Notes: a model not told the origin generated them from the sequence alone. 57,156 bases of DNA from Dysgonomonas sp. ZJ279 (GCF_011039205.1 NZ_JAAKEL010000021.1:1-57156), one strand, 5' to 3'; shown: positions 24,637 to 34,761, numbered from the stretch's first letter. Made by a program: numbers and translations.

Positions 24637-25830
24637 TTATTTAAATGAAGCGAACTTCAAACAAACAGGCATGTCGAGTTTAATATCTTTATATACATTC
24701 TCTAATAAACCCGTTTTTTTATCGATCTCGAAAATTTGAATAATATCGTTGTCACGACTAGCTACAAGCAAATATTTGCCATTTGGTGTAATTGCAAAAT
24801 TACGAGGGTGGATGCCCGTATCCTGATAACCGACTTTAGTAAGCTTTCCATCAGTTTGATTGATTGAATATATTGCCAATCCATCGCCTTTCAAACGATT
24901 AGATGCGTATAAGAACCGCCCATCGGGTGATATATGTATATCGCCACTTCCTTTTGCATTAAGTGTATCTGCTTGTATTGATTGGAATTCTTTCAAATCT
25001 CCGTTATTATATTCGAAAGCAATAACAGAACCTGATAATTCAGTTATGAGGTATGCGTACTTTCCATTGGGATGAAACTCTAAATGACGAGGTCCCGATC
25101 CGTCTTTTATTTTAAAAGCGGGAGGTGTACTGATCTTCAAAAAGTCTTCGGTACTATTATCGTTAACTTCAAATTTATGTATTTTATCTGTTCCTAGATC
25201 GCTCGCAAATAAATACTTTTCGTCTGGTGAAAATACTACACAATGCAAGTGAGGTTGACTCTGGCGCTCATCAACACCTTTACCCATAAAGCTTATAACA
25301 CTCGACGCAGGCGCTAATGTTCCATCTTCATTTGTATTAAACAAAGTAATGCTTGCTCCAAGATAATTCGCTGTTACCACATGCTTTCCCGCTCTGTCTA
25401 CAGTAATATAGCAAGGGGCTCCCCCACCCGTCAGCTGGGTATTTAACAATTTGAGTTTACCATCCTTTTTATCGAAAGATAGAGCATTGGCAGCAGAAGT
25501 ATTATCATCGTTCTCTGTTACTGCATACACAAACTTCTCATCTTTACTTATAGCTAGATAAGACGGATTGTCTACCTTCGCCATACTTACATATTTAGAG
25601 TATCCGGAAATTGTGTCGAATTGATAAACATATATACCATCACTTTCGCCCGATGTATACGTGCCTACCAGAAGATACATACTTGTGTCGTCAGAAATTG
25701 ATTCCATAGCCAGTTTAATTGAGTCAGCTTCGGTTAAAGCTTTATTTTCAGTAGTATTTGTCGTCCCTTTATTGGTACATGCAATCATTGACAAAGCAAT
25801 AATAGGTGCTATAAAATATTGTTTCAACAT
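24637..25830 (-). CDS. Lactonase-family (6-phosphogluconolactonase-like) lipoprotein
   Basis: The 397-residue protein has a lipoprotein signal (MLKQYFIAPIIALSMIAC, Cys18) and a seven-bladed beta-propeller of the PF10282 family. Repeated blade segments are visible: LAISKDEKFVYAVTEND, ITVDRAGKHVVTANY, VVFSPDEKYLFASDLGTDKI, LEFHPNGKYAYLITEL, IHISPDGRFLYASNRL and FAITPNGKYLLVASRDND. Cytoplasmic members hydrolyse 6-phosphogluconolactone; an exported lipoprotein form must act on another ligand, so enzymatic assignment is only by family. Confidence 0.88.
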   Translation of the reverse strand: MLKQYFIAPIIALSMIACTNKGTTNTTENKALTEADSIKLAMESISDDTSMYLLVGTYTSGESDGIYVYQFDTISGYSKYVSMAKVDNPSYLAISKDEKFVYAVTENDDNTSAANALSFDKKDGKLKLLNTQLTGGGAPCYITVDRAGKHVVTANYLGASITLFNTNEDGTLAPASSVISFMGKGVDERQSQPHLHCVVFSPDEKYLFASDLGTDKIHKFEVNDNSTEDFLKISTPPAFKIKDGSGPRHLEFHPNGKYAYLITELSGSVIAFEYNNGDLKEFQSIQADTLNAKGSGDIHISPDGRFLYASNRLKGDGLAIYSINQTDGKLTKVGYQDTGIHPRNFAITPNGKYLLVASRDNDIIQIFEIDKKTGLLENVYKDIKLDMPVCLKFASFK

Positions 25831-25923
25831 ACTTATTATTCAGTTTTAATTTATTCAATAAACAAAAGAAACGAAAAAATATCAATTTAAAGACTATTTG
25901 CGAACAAAATCAAATAGAATATT

Positions 25924-25954
25924 TTTGTTTAATTAGATAAATAGTCTATCTTTG
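25924..25954 (+). promoter_or_regulatory. Promoter of rpmE2
   Basis: TTTG (25924-25927), exactly 19 bp, TATCTTTG (25947-25954): a perfect Bacteroidota promoter, 40 bp before the rpmE2 ATG. Confidence 0.85.
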
Positions 25955-25994
25955 TCGTCCGAAAAAGAAGAAATAATTTAAAATACACTATAAA

Positions 25995-26255
25995 ATGAAG
26001 AAAGATATTCATCCTGAAAATTACCGCGCAGTTGTTTTCAAAGATATGTCAAACGAAGAGATTTTCATCACTCGCTCAACTGTAAATGCAAAAGAAACAA
26101 TTGAAGTTGATGGTGTAACTTATCCTCTTGTAAAACTTGAAATCACTAGTTCTTCTCATCCATTCTATACAGGTAAACAAACACTTGTGGATACAGCAGG
26201 ACGTGTTGATAAGTTTATGAATCGCTACGCTAAACGTACGCAACCTAAGAAATAA
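25995..26255 (+). CDS. rpmE2: 50S ribosomal protein L31 type B
   Basis: The 86-residue protein starts [20 protein letters not shown] and contains [30 protein letters not shown], the L31 core. It lacks the zinc-binding cysteines of L31 type A, making it the zinc-independent type B form. It is monocistronic between its own promoter and terminator. Confidence 0.97.
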   Translation: MKKDIHPENYRAVVFKDMSNEEIFITRSTVNAKETIEVDGVTYPLVKLEITSSSHPFYTGKQTLVDTAGRVDKFMNRYAKRTQPKK

Positions 26256-26280
26256 TATTTTATTTCACACGAATAATAAA

Positions 26281-26313
26281 AAAGCCCTAATGTTCAAACA
26301 TTAGGGCTTTTTT
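26281..26313 (+). terminator. Terminator of rpmE2
   Basis: AAAGCCCTAATGTT (26281-26294) pairs perfectly with AACATTAGGGCTTT (26297-26310), followed by Ts. The flanking A-run means it could also serve the convergent gene at 26331. Confidence 0.9.
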
Positions 26314-26330
26314 ATATCTGATAGTGTTTA

Positions 26331-27044
26331 TTATTTTCTATTCTTTGTCTTCTCGAGAACTTTTATCAGCCTGTTTAAGGGAGCGATCTCGTAACGAATA
26401 TTTTTCATAATGTTATTAAAGTCCAGCTTACTTACTATTTTTTCGGTCTGTCCATAACGTTTTGTATACGACCTCCCCACCAATTGATAGATATTATCCA
26501 AGTCTTTAGCCGGATGCACTCTTGCTTCGGGATTCATCACATAAGGATCGATACCTAAATGTTTCTTTATAAAATTACCATCTAAGCGTCTGTCAATTTT
26601 CTTAAAATGATTTACTTCAGCCAAGAACCATGCTTCTATTTCGTGTACTGCTACAATAACGTCAAAATACGGTGCTTCATGCTTAAACCTGTTAGGCAAG
26701 AATCTCAAACCCATCTCCAATTTACCCAACTCGGCAAACGGGATTGGATAAAGATCTCTTAGTCCCACTATCTTACTGTACCCTCTCTCGCGTAGATTCT
26801 GTATATTCTCCAATATTTCAGATTTAACACGGTTATCCGAACCGCAATCGAATATCAGAACTTCATATAGCGGGGTACGCGACAATGATAAACTTCTAAC
26901 AATCTCCTGCTTAGGAATATTTGTCCCTCCGCGAAATTGTTTCTGTATTATATTGGTGTCTTGTGGGCCTAAAATTTCTCTGACTAAGCGATTAACGAAA
27001 ATTTGTTCCGTTTGCCCTTCAACAAAAAAAGCAATTCTATTCAT
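26331..27044 (-). CDS. Toprim-like protein (DUF4276-like), partner of AAA ATPase
   Basis: The 237-residue protein begins with a Toprim-type strand and acidic motif, MNRIAFFVEGQTEQIFVNRLVREIL (Glu in VEGQTE), followed by a second acidic strand YEVLIFDCGSDNRVKSEIL and the HEIEAWFLAE block typical of DUF4276-like proteins. Toprim domains use such acidic residues to bind metal for DNA/RNA cleavage. It follows the AAA ATPase gene by 6 bp on the same strand. This organisation resembles split OLD or PARIS-like systems (ATPase plus Toprim effector), but the present pair is not assigned to a named system. Confidence 0.78.
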   Translation of the reverse strand: MNRIAFFVEGQTEQIFVNRLVREILGPQDTNIIQKQFRGGTNIPKQEIVRSLSLSRTPLYEVLIFDCGSDNRVKSEILENIQNLRERGYSKIVGLRDLYPIPFAELGKLEMGLRFLPNRFKHEAPYFDVIVAVHEIEAWFLAEVNHFKKIDRRLDGNFIKKHLGIDPYVMNPEARVHPAKDLDNIYQLVGRSYTKRYGQTEKIVSKLDFNNIMKNIRYEIAPLNRLIKVLEKTKNRK

Positions 27045-27050
27045 TAATAT

Positions 27051-28196
27051 TTATCCGTTCTCCTCTTCTTCTATGTTACCAAATCCTTTTTTATAAAAGT
27101 CAGTTGTCAGAAAGTCGAAATTATTCAATCCTGTATATTTGAAATCGTCAAATTTTTCTGTCGAATTTACAATGTCATAAAATATTGACTTATTTTTTTC
27201 TCTTTCAATAACAGACCAAAACCGTAAAGGAATATGATTCATTATATGACGATCATTAGTCGTCATAAAATATTGAATATTTGAGTTATGTATTTTATTT
27301 GTAACAATATCAATCAATCCTTTCGAGCGTTCAAAATCAAGTCCTTCACCCATATCGTCTACTAATATGCAAACAGACATATTACTCATATGAGCGTAGG
27401 TAAGAAATATAAATAAAGCTAACGCCCGAAACATGCCTTGCGACATATCACGCTGAGAAACAATATAACGACCATCCTCCTCGACACAAATACCGTATCC
27501 TCCTTTGGCTTCCTGTATATCGATATCAGATATTTGAGAATATCCCAATTCATACATACAAGATTTCACTTCGGAAATAAATTTATCGCCGAATGTTTTT
27601 TTACCCATATAGAGAGTATAGACCAGAATACTCGTATCCTCTACATCCTGATCTTTTTCTTCGATCACTCTATAATCCTTAACCAAATGAGCTTTTTCGA
27701 TCTGATTGGAGAAAAAATAATTCTTCAATGACTTTCCCCACTGCACGAATGGTTTATAATAATTATTACCATTCACATCTGTAGCTGTAATAGCCAGATG
27801 AGTGTCATCTACTGAAATAGAAACATTCTTGCTTTCTGCCAGTTCTATAAATAAACCTTTCGCTCTATTCATATATTCTTTCCCATCGACAAGCAGTATT
27901 TCGGAGACAACAATTCTATCTTTAAAATCAAGAAAATAATTATATTCTTTCTTATCTCCTTCGAATATAAGTTCAAATCGCTGCGTTGCTGTATTTGCTT
28001 TACTCAACGAAATTTTACCCGATAATAATCCAGCAATCTCCCTGACAACATTCAATGTACGGCTTTTGCCCGATGCATTTTTACCGACCAGTAGATTAAT
28101 ATTGCCAAAATATGCAAAATCATCTCCATTGCCGACAATACTCCATTCGCGGGCATCTTTGGTGTAACGTGTATATTTTAAAGCTCTTAATATCAT
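27051..28196 (-). CDS. AAA ATPase (AAA_15/21-type), partner of Toprim protein
   Basis: The 381-residue protein has an ABC/SMC-like ATPase core of the OLD-type. Walker A is NLLVGKNASGKSRTLNVV (GKNASGKS), close to the N terminus; Walker B is SVCILVDDMGEGLDFERSKGL near residue 270; a switch-like segment QYFMTTNDRHIMNHIP follows. The region QRDMSQGMFRALALFIFL occupies the signature-helix position. No membrane segment. It is the first gene of a two-gene unit that runs against both flanking genes (rpmE2 and the antiporter). Confidence 0.82.
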   Translation of the reverse strand: MILRALKYTRYTKDAREWSIVGNGDDFAYFGNINLLVGKNASGKSRTLNVVREIAGLLSGKISLSKANTATQRFELIFEGDKKEYNYFLDFKDRIVVSEILLVDGKEYMNRAKGLFIELAESKNVSISVDDTHLAITATDVNGNNYYKPFVQWGKSLKNYFFSNQIEKAHLVKDYRVIEEKDQDVEDTSILVYTLYMGKKTFGDKFISEVKSCMYELGYSQISDIDIQEAKGGYGICVEEDGRYIVSQRDMSQGMFRALALFIFLTYAHMSNMSVCILVDDMGEGLDFERSKGLIDIVTNKIHNSNIQYFMTTNDRHIMNHIPLRFWSVIEREKNKSIFYDIVNSTEKFDDFKYTGLNNFDFLTTDFYKKGFGNIEEEENG

Positions 28197-28297
28197 AAGA
28201 AAATAGTTAAGCTAATACATATTATATCCCCCAAATATACACATAATTTACTACAACATGAGTATAAATCTATATAACGTATTGTCATATTTAATTG

Positions 28298-28305
28298 TAT
28301 CTTTG
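28298..28305 (+). promoter_or_regulatory. Likely -7 element of the antiporter gene
   Basis: TATCTTTG lies 44 bp upstream of the antiporter ATG. A -33 TTTG at the standard distance is not evident. Confidence 0.5.
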
Positions 28306-28348
28306 TACCAAATAGATTATCAAATAATCATAAACATGTTTTTCGTTT

Positions 28349-30631
28349 ATGAAAAATTATAAAAACCTCATTTTTTATGCTTCAGTAGTAAGCATTTTTT
28401 CTATTCTGGTATATATTATTATTAACCTTGGATCAGAAAATCTCGAAATTACACATGCCCCGCAAGACATTGTTTCTGAAGGGAGTGCATGGTTTAATTT
28501 CATACGGAATATGGCCTCGAATTTATTGAGCCCCTTATCGATTTTACTCCTCCAGATAGTCGTTATTCTTCTTGCTGTTCGTATTTTTGGATGGATATGT
28601 CAAAAAATAGGACAACCCACTGTTGTAGGTGAGATATTTGCCGGTGTAGTATTGGGTCCTTCCCTTCTAGGTGCATACTTCCCCGAAATTTCAGATATGT
28701 TATTTCCGGTTTCATCACTCGATAACATCAAGTTTCTAAGCCAAATAGGGCTAGTTCTTTTCATGTTTATCGTAGGTATGGAATTGGACTTGAAGACGAT
28801 AAGAAATAAAGCTCACAATGCCGTTATTATAAGTCATACGAGCATTGTTGTTCCTTTCACATTGGGTGTATTCCTTTCCTACATATTGTATGGTGAATTC
28901 ACAAATAAAGATACACAATTCTTACCCTTTGCTCTATTTATGGGAATAGCAATGAGTATTGCCGCCTTTCCTGTCATGGCTCGTATTGTGCACGAAAGAG
29001 GTATAAACAAAACTCCGTTAGGTCCTGTAATAATTACATGTGCAGCCATAGACGACATTACTGCATGGTGTCTATTAGCCGCGGTAATTGCGATTGTAAA
29101 CGCGGGCTCGTTCAGTAGTTCATTCTTTGTAATTCTATCTGCTATTATATATGTCATCGTTATGTTTAAGGTAGTACGTCCATTCCTGAAACGTATAGCA
29201 GATCTTCAAACATCAAAAAGAGTAATAAATAAATCCGTAATAGCTGTATTCTTCCTCGTTCTCTTCCTATCGGCTTATGCTACCGAGGTAATTGGCATTC
29301 ATGCCTTATTCGGCGCTTTCCTTGCCGGAGTAATTATGCCATCCAATATGGGGTTCAGAAGCTTATTTACAGACAAGATAGAAGATGTAGCCCTTGTATT
29401 ACTGCTACCGATGTTCTTCGTATATACCGGATTAAGAACACACATCGGACTGCTCAACGAGCCGCATTTGTGGATAATGTGTGGAGGTATTATATTCCTT
29501 GCCGTTGCCGGAAAATCTATGGGGAGCGCCTTAGCTGCACGCTTCGTAGGTAACACATGGAAAGACAGCCTTACCATAGGTGCTTTGATGAACACACGCG
29601 GATTGATGGAGCTGGTTGTACTCAACATAGGGCTCGACTTAGGCATACTTACCCCCGAAGTATTTGCAATGATGGTTGTTATGGCTTTAACCACCACATT
29701 TATGACATCGCCTCTATTAACACTGATAGACAAGATATTTAAGAAGAGGCAAACAGAAACAGGAGAAGTCGAACAAAAGAAATACAAGATACTTGTTTCA
29801 TTCGACAATTCCGATATGGGACGTAAACTTCTGTTCTTAGCCAATTGCTTTATCAGAAAGAGGCAAGCTCATTCCGAACTAACGATGCTTCATCTATCGG
29901 AAGGTAGTTTATTATATCAAAATACGCTGGACGAAGAGGAAGAAGAAATGTTTCAACCTGTTATAGATGAAGCTAATTCTTTGAGTCAGACCATTGTTCC
30001 GATGTTCAAGATTGGCAGTGATCCTCATGCCAATGTGGCAAAGATTGCCAATAAAGGCGATTATGACTTTTTAATCATCGGGCTTAAAGAATCTGTTTTT
30101 TCAAAAAATATGTTTGGTCGCTTTTTAGGATTCTCTAATCAACTGATACACATCCCCAACTACCTGCTTTCGAGGTTAGCCAACTATAAAAGATGGCGCA
30201 AGACCATCACAGCTCCGATCATGGATGAAGGCACACGTACCATTGTTTCCAAAACAGACATGCCGGTTGGCATATTTATTGATAAGGGAATAGTAGGTAT
30301 AAGAACAGTATTTGTACCTATATTAGATGAAGGTGACATTTTTGTTGGAGAGTTCATGGAACGATTGGCTGAAAATTCATATGTGAGGATAACACTATGG
30401 GATCCCATTGGGCTTACTGATAGCTCCATAGAATTTATAAAATCGGTCAGAGCCATTAAAGCAGTTAATCCATATCTATTCCAATTATGGAATAATAATA
30501 TCCCTATCGATAGTGATATTCTGAAGAAACAAGATCTGATGATGATAAGTTTAAACAGCTGGAAAAAACTGGAAGATAAAGGAACTCGATGGATTAAAGA
30601 TGCACCATCTACTTTTGTTTTGACTAACTGA
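28349..30631 (+). CDS. CPA2-type cation:proton antiporter with USP-like C-terminus
   Basis: The 760-residue protein has an N-terminal membrane anchor, then about twelve hydrophobic segments of the Na+/H+ exchanger domain (residues ~60-460): IGQPTVVGEIFAGVVLGPSLLG, IGLVLFMFIVGMELDL, AAIDDITAWCLLA with the functionally important paired Asp, and ALMNTRGLMELVVLNIG. The C-terminal ~280 residues are cytoplasmic and resemble tandem universal-stress-protein domains (YKILVSFDNSDMGRKLLFLANCF; YDFLIIGLKES). Such proteins exchange K+ or Na+ for H+; the ion is not predictable here. The TPR gene follows after 20 bp. Confidence 0.92.
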   Translation: MKNYKNLIFYASVVSIFSILVYIIINLGSENLEITHAPQDIVSEGSAWFNFIRNMASNLLSPLSILLLQIVVILLAVRIFGWICQKIGQPTVVGEIFAGVVLGPSLLGAYFPEISDMLFPVSSLDNIKFLSQIGLVLFMFIVGMELDLKTIRNKAHNAVIISHTSIVVPFTLGVFLSYILYGEFTNKDTQFLPFALFMGIAMSIAAFPVMARIVHERGINKTPLGPVIITCAAIDDITAWCLLAAVIAIVNAGSFSSSFFVILSAIIYVIVMFKVVRPFLKRIADLQTSKRVINKSVIAVFFLVLFLSAYATEVIGIHALFGAFLAGVIMPSNMGFRSLFTDKIEDVALVLLLPMFFVYTGLRTHIGLLNEPHLWIMCGGIIFLAVAGKSMGSALAARFVGNTWKDSLTIGALMNTRGLMELVVLNIGLDLGILTPEVFAMMVVMALTTTFMTSPLLTLIDKIFKKRQTETGEVEQKKYKILVSFDNSDMGRKLLFLANCFIRKRQAHSELTMLHLSEGSLLYQNTLDEEEEEMFQPVIDEANSLSQTIVPMFKIGSDPHANVAKIANKGDYDFLIIGLKESVFSKNMFGRFLGFSNQLIHIPNYLLSRLANYKRWRKTITAPIMDEGTRTIVSKTDMPVGIFIDKGIVGIRTVFVPILDEGDIFVGEFMERLAENSYVRITLWDPIGLTDSSIEFIKSVRAIKAVNPYLFQLWNNNIPIDSDILKKQDLMMISLNSWKKLEDKGTRWIKDAPSTFVLTN

Positions 30632-30651
30632 TAACCAAAATAAGTTGATAA

Positions 30652-32865
30652 ATGGAGAATCGAGATATAATATCGTTAAAGAAAGACATACTGCATTTTC
30701 TGTCAAAAAGGCAGTTAAAAGATGCGTTCGAATCACTTATTAAGTTGACAGTTAACACGCAAGACTGGCAAATATCAGAGCATTTGAGCGAACTTGAGAC
30801 CAATTATAAATACATGCTTCACTATCTTATTGAAGGTATTGAAGACCCTCTACGTGAAGATGTATACCGCAATCTGCTTCGCTCGTTATATGAACTGACT
30901 GACGATTCTGCCGATGAATTATTAAAAATAACATCATCTAATGTATTCTACGAGAAACAACGTATTAATGATTTAAAAACAACCACATTACTCGATTATC
31001 GTAATTTACTAAAAGATATATCAGACTCTATTTCCTTAACCGACTTAGTAGCTAATGGCCCTGAACAGGAAGCCAGAAAAAGAGATTTATCTATCAAAAG
31101 AGAACGTATAGCATCCGATATGTTCAATTGTGTATTTGTTTCGCCACGTGCAGATGAAAAAGCATTACAAGATTATTATTCTATTATAGATAGTTTGGAT
31201 TTACCAAGCAGAGAGAAATCTTTATTTATATCAGCATTAAGTCTAAGTGTTTTTCACCGCTTCGATGCCCGTAAAGTACAAGCATTAATGCATGCATGCG
31301 GATCAGAGAATGTAGGTTTGCGCGTTAGAGCCATTGTAGCTCTGGTTATTGTGATGCAAATGTACGACATTCGTTGGTCGCTGTATCCCGAATTGCAGCA
31401 TCGGTTAGATACTTTATCCGAAAGACCGGAATTTAGAAAAGGAATATTAAGCGTTATTATACAACTGATTCGCTCTCGCGAAACAGAAAAAATAAGTAAA
31501 CGATTGACAGAGGAAATCATTCCTGAAATGATGAAATTCAATAATTTAGCCGGCAAAAAGCTAAACATGGAAGATATGATGGGTGAAACCGACTTTGCCG
31601 ATAAAAATCCCGAATGGCAAAAAGAACTTGAAGAATCAGGCTTAAGCAAAAAATTGCAGGAGTACTCGAACTTACAAATGGAAGGAGCCGATGTGTTTCA
31701 TTCCACATTTTCGGGATTGAAAAGCTTTCCTTTCTTTTCAGATATGTGTAACTGGTTTCTGCCATTCGATCCCTCCTACTCCGAATTGACACCACTATTT
31801 ACCAACGATCATAAGAATAATCTATTGCACGCTGCCATTGTCGATTCAGGACATATGTGTAATTCAGATAAATATTCTTTTTGCCTTAGCTTATTGCAAA
31901 TATCATCAACACAACGTGAAATGATGATGGGGCGTCTGAATGCAGAATCGGAAGAAATAAAGCAACTTCAAAAAGATGCGAAAGATTTAAACCCTACTAT
32001 TGACGACGAAGTTATTTCAAATCAATACATACAAGATCTTTATCGTTTTTTCAAACTAAATCCTCATCGTAACAGTTTTTTCGATATATTCAATTTGAGT
32101 CTCAATTTCTACGAAAAGAAATCAATATCTCCATTGATATCTGATACTGATAGCATGAAGAAGATTGCACTCTACTACTTCGAAAAAAATAATTTCAAAG
32201 AAGCATTAGATGTATTTACCCGTTTGGTAGAAACTGATGAAATGAGTGATAATATTTGGCAAAAAATAGCTTACTGCAAGCAAATGCTCAATGATCTGCA
32301 AGGAGCATTAGATGCATATTTACAAGCGGATCTTATTACGCCCAGCAATTCATGGATTATCAAGCATATTGCACAGCTATATCGTACATTAAAAAAACCG
32401 GAACTAGCACTGGATTATTACAAAAAAGCTGCTCAATTAACACCTGACAATCTAGGCATAGAACTAAATATAGGACATTGTTATTTAGAACTAAAAGATT
32501 ATGACAGCGCATTAAACAGCTACTTCAAGGTTGAATTACTGGACGCGAAAAGTACCAAGACATTACGCCCGATAGCATGGACCGCATTCTTGCTCCATAA
32601 ATTTGACTTATCGCAGAAATATTATCAAAAGATAATAACCAGCAAACCTAATGTACATGACTACCTCAATGCAGGACATGTTGAATTATGTATAGGGAAC
32701 AAAAAGACGGCAATTGCCTTTTATAAAGAAGCAGCCGTAATGGAAGGCAGTTTTGAACAATTTATAAATTTATTCGAAGCTGATAGAGATGTTTTGATCA
32801 ATAGTGGAGTTGAGGAACAATTATTTCCATTTCTTTTCGACCAAATAAAGTACGAATTAGATTAA
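30652..32865 (+). CDS. Large TPR-repeat protein
   Basis: The 737-residue protein lacks a signal peptide and membrane segment. The first ~450 residues are helical without a named domain; from ~residue 490 on there are tandem TPR units (ALYYFEKNNFKEALDVFTRLVE, IAYCKQMLNDLQGALDAYLQAD, IAQLYRTLKKPELALDYYKKAA, IGHCYLELKDYDSALNSYFKVE). TPRs mediate protein-protein contacts. It is 20 bp downstream of the antiporter and may be co-transcribed. Homologues are common in Bacteroidales but no function is known to me. Confidence 0.85.
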   Translation: MENRDIISLKKDILHFLSKRQLKDAFESLIKLTVNTQDWQISEHLSELETNYKYMLHYLIEGIEDPLREDVYRNLLRSLYELTDDSADELLKITSSNVFYEKQRINDLKTTTLLDYRNLLKDISDSISLTDLVANGPEQEARKRDLSIKRERIASDMFNCVFVSPRADEKALQDYYSIIDSLDLPSREKSLFISALSLSVFHRFDARKVQALMHACGSENVGLRVRAIVALVIVMQMYDIRWSLYPELQHRLDTLSERPEFRKGILSVIIQLIRSRETEKISKRLTEEIIPEMMKFNNLAGKKLNMEDMMGETDFADKNPEWQKELEESGLSKKLQEYSNLQMEGADVFHSTFSGLKSFPFFSDMCNWFLPFDPSYSELTPLFTNDHKNNLLHAAIVDSGHMCNSDKYSFCLSLLQISSTQREMMMGRLNAESEEIKQLQKDAKDLNPTIDDEVISNQYIQDLYRFFKLNPHRNSFFDIFNLSLNFYEKKSISPLISDTDSMKKIALYYFEKNNFKEALDVFTRLVETDEMSDNIWQKIAYCKQMLNDLQGALDAYLQADLITPSNSWIIKHIAQLYRTLKKPELALDYYKKAAQLTPDNLGIELNIGHCYLELKDYDSALNSYFKVELLDAKSTKTLRPIAWTAFLLHKFDLSQKYYQKIITSKPNVHDYLNAGHVELCIGNKKTAIAFYKEAAVMEGSFEQFINLFEADRDVLINSGVEEQLFPFLFDQIKYELD

Positions 32866-32920
32866 ATTAAAAGAATCGTACTTTTCATTCGTATTTTGAT
32901 GCGAATTTTAAATAGTTTAT

Positions 32921-32928
32921 TACTTTTG
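32921..32928 (+). promoter_or_regulatory. Likely -7 element of the phosphohexomutase gene
   Basis: TACTTTTG (TAnnTTTG type), 31 bp before the ATG. A TTTG at 32895-32898 lies 22 bp upstream, slightly longer than the usual spacing. Confidence 0.45.
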
Positions 32929-32959
32929 TTATATATAGAAACTCTTAAATCACCATAAA

Positions 32960-34705
32960 ATGGACAACAAGGATTTGATCGCACAAGTAACAGCCAAAGC
33001 ACAAACATGGCTTTCAGATAAGTATGATGCTGAAACCAAAAAAGAAGTACAAGCATTATTAGATAATGAAGATAAAACAGAACTGATAGAATCTTTTTAC
33101 AAAGATCTTGAATTCGGCACGGGCGGTCTTCGTGGTGTTATGGGAGTGGGTACAAACCGGGTAAATATTTATACAATTGGTGGTGCAACACAAGGACTAG
33201 CAAACTATTTACTAAAAGAATTTGCTGCCATAGAACAAATAAAGGTCGTTATCGGACACGACTGTCGTAATAACAGCCGCAAATATGCAGAAATATCGGC
33301 TAACATATTTTCAGCTAACGGAATCAAGGCGTATCTTTTCGAAGATTTACGCCCTACTCCCGAGGTATCTTATGCCATTCGCCATCTAGGTTGCCAAAGT
33401 GGTATTATGATCACTGCTTCGCATAATCCTAAAAAGTATAACGGATATAAAGTTTATTGGGATGATGGAGCACAAGTAATCCCTCCTCACGACAAGAACA
33501 TTATAGCTCAAGTAAACCGCGTTACTGTCGATGATATTAAATTTAAAGGCAATAAAGCCCTGATAGAAATAATGGGTAAAGAGATGGATGATAAATATAT
33601 CAAAGATCTTAAAACAATCCTTTTGTCTCCCGACTCCATTAAACGTCATGGCGATCTTGGTATTGTATATACTCCGCTACATGGAACAGGGTTTACAATT
33701 ATCCCTAAAGCAATGAAAGCTTGCGGATTTACCAATATAATAAATGTGCCCGAACAAGATGTATTAAGTGGTGATTTCCCAACAGTGGTTTCTCCAAACC
33801 CCGAAGATCCTGCAGCAATGGCTCTTGCAGTTAAAAAAGCTGTGGAAACAAATGCTGATCTTGTGTTTGCAACCGATCCTGATGCCGACCGTTTTGGCGC
33901 AGGTATTCGTAATAGCAAAGGAGAATTCATTCTATTGAATGGTAACCAAACCATGCTAATTCTTATCTACTACATCATTACTCGCAGAAAAGAATTAGGA
34001 CTGTTGACAGGAAATGAATATACAGTACGTACTATAGTTACCAGTATGTTAACTCAAACAGTATCAGAAAAAAATGGTGTAGAAATGTTTGAATGCTATA
34101 CCGGATTTAAATGGATCGCAGCTGTAATCAGAGAACTCGAAGGTAAACGTAAATATATAGGTGGTGGTGAAGAAAGCTATGGCTTCCTTGCTCAGGACTT
34201 TGTCAGAGACAAGGATTCGGTATCTGCTGCTATTCTGTTTGGTGAAATTGCCGCGTGGGCTAAAGATAACGGTAAAACTCTTTACGAAATGCTACAAGAT
34301 ATATATGTAGAGTACGGCTTCTCGAAAGAGATAGGTATATCTGTTACCAAAGAAGGGCGTAGCGGAGCTGAAGAGATAGAGGCGATGATGAAAACATTCA
34401 GAGAAAACCCTATTAAAGAAATAGCAGGCTCTAAAATAGTGCTTATAAAAGATTTTGCAACTCTAAAAGCTCAAGATTTAGATCTTAACGAGACATTTAC
34501 CCTCGAAATGCCGACAACCTCTAATGTATTACAATATTTAACTCAGGATAATACAAAGATATCCATTCGTCCATCAGGAACGGAGCCGAAGATTAAATTC
34601 TACATAGAAGTTCATTGTAAATTAAAGTCTAGAGAAGAGTTCGATACAGTAGACGAAGCTATGGAGGAAAAAGTAAAACAAATCTGTGCCGACTTGGGAA
34701 TATAA
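32960..34705 (+). CDS. Phosphoglucomutase/phosphomannomutase family enzyme
   Basis: The 581-residue enzyme belongs to the alpha-D-phosphohexomutase superfamily and interconverts hexose 1- and 6-phosphates. All four functional loops are present: the phosphoserine loop TASHNPKKYNGYKVYW, the metal loop DPDADRFGAG, the sugar-binding loop GGEESYGF and the phosphate-binding loop RPSGTEPKIKFY. The length and GTGGLRGVMGVGTNRVN start fit the PGM2-like subgroup. Specificity for glucose versus mannose cannot be decided from sequence. It is monocistronic with a strong terminator. Confidence 0.95.
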   Translation: MDNKDLIAQVTAKAQTWLSDKYDAETKKEVQALLDNEDKTELIESFYKDLEFGTGGLRGVMGVGTNRVNIYTIGGATQGLANYLLKEFAAIEQIKVVIGHDCRNNSRKYAEISANIFSANGIKAYLFEDLRPTPEVSYAIRHLGCQSGIMITASHNPKKYNGYKVYWDDGAQVIPPHDKNIIAQVNRVTVDDIKFKGNKALIEIMGKEMDDKYIKDLKTILLSPDSIKRHGDLGIVYTPLHGTGFTIIPKAMKACGFTNIINVPEQDVLSGDFPTVVSPNPEDPAAMALAVKKAVETNADLVFATDPDADRFGAGIRNSKGEFILLNGNQTMLILIYYIITRRKELGLLTGNEYTVRTIVTSMLTQTVSEKNGVEMFECYTGFKWIAAVIRELEGKRKYIGGGEESYGFLAQDFVRDKDSVSAAILFGEIAAWAKDNGKTLYEMLQDIYVEYGFSKEIGISVTKEGRSGAEEIEAMMKTFRENPIKEIAGSKIVLIKDFATLKAQDLDLNETFTLEMPTTSNVLQYLTQDNTKISIRPSGTEPKIKFYIEVHCKLKSREEFDTVDEAMEEKVKQICADLGI

Positions 34706-34723
34706 TTAAATTAATCGTAATAT

Positions 34724-34761
34724 AAAATAGGCTGAATAGGATTAACTATTCAGCCTATTTT
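34724..34761 (+). terminator. Terminator of the phosphohexomutase gene
   Basis: AAAATAGGCTGAATAG (34724-34739), loop GATTAA, CTATTCAGCCTATTTT (34746-34761): a perfect 16-bp stem. It may act in both directions. Confidence 0.9.
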
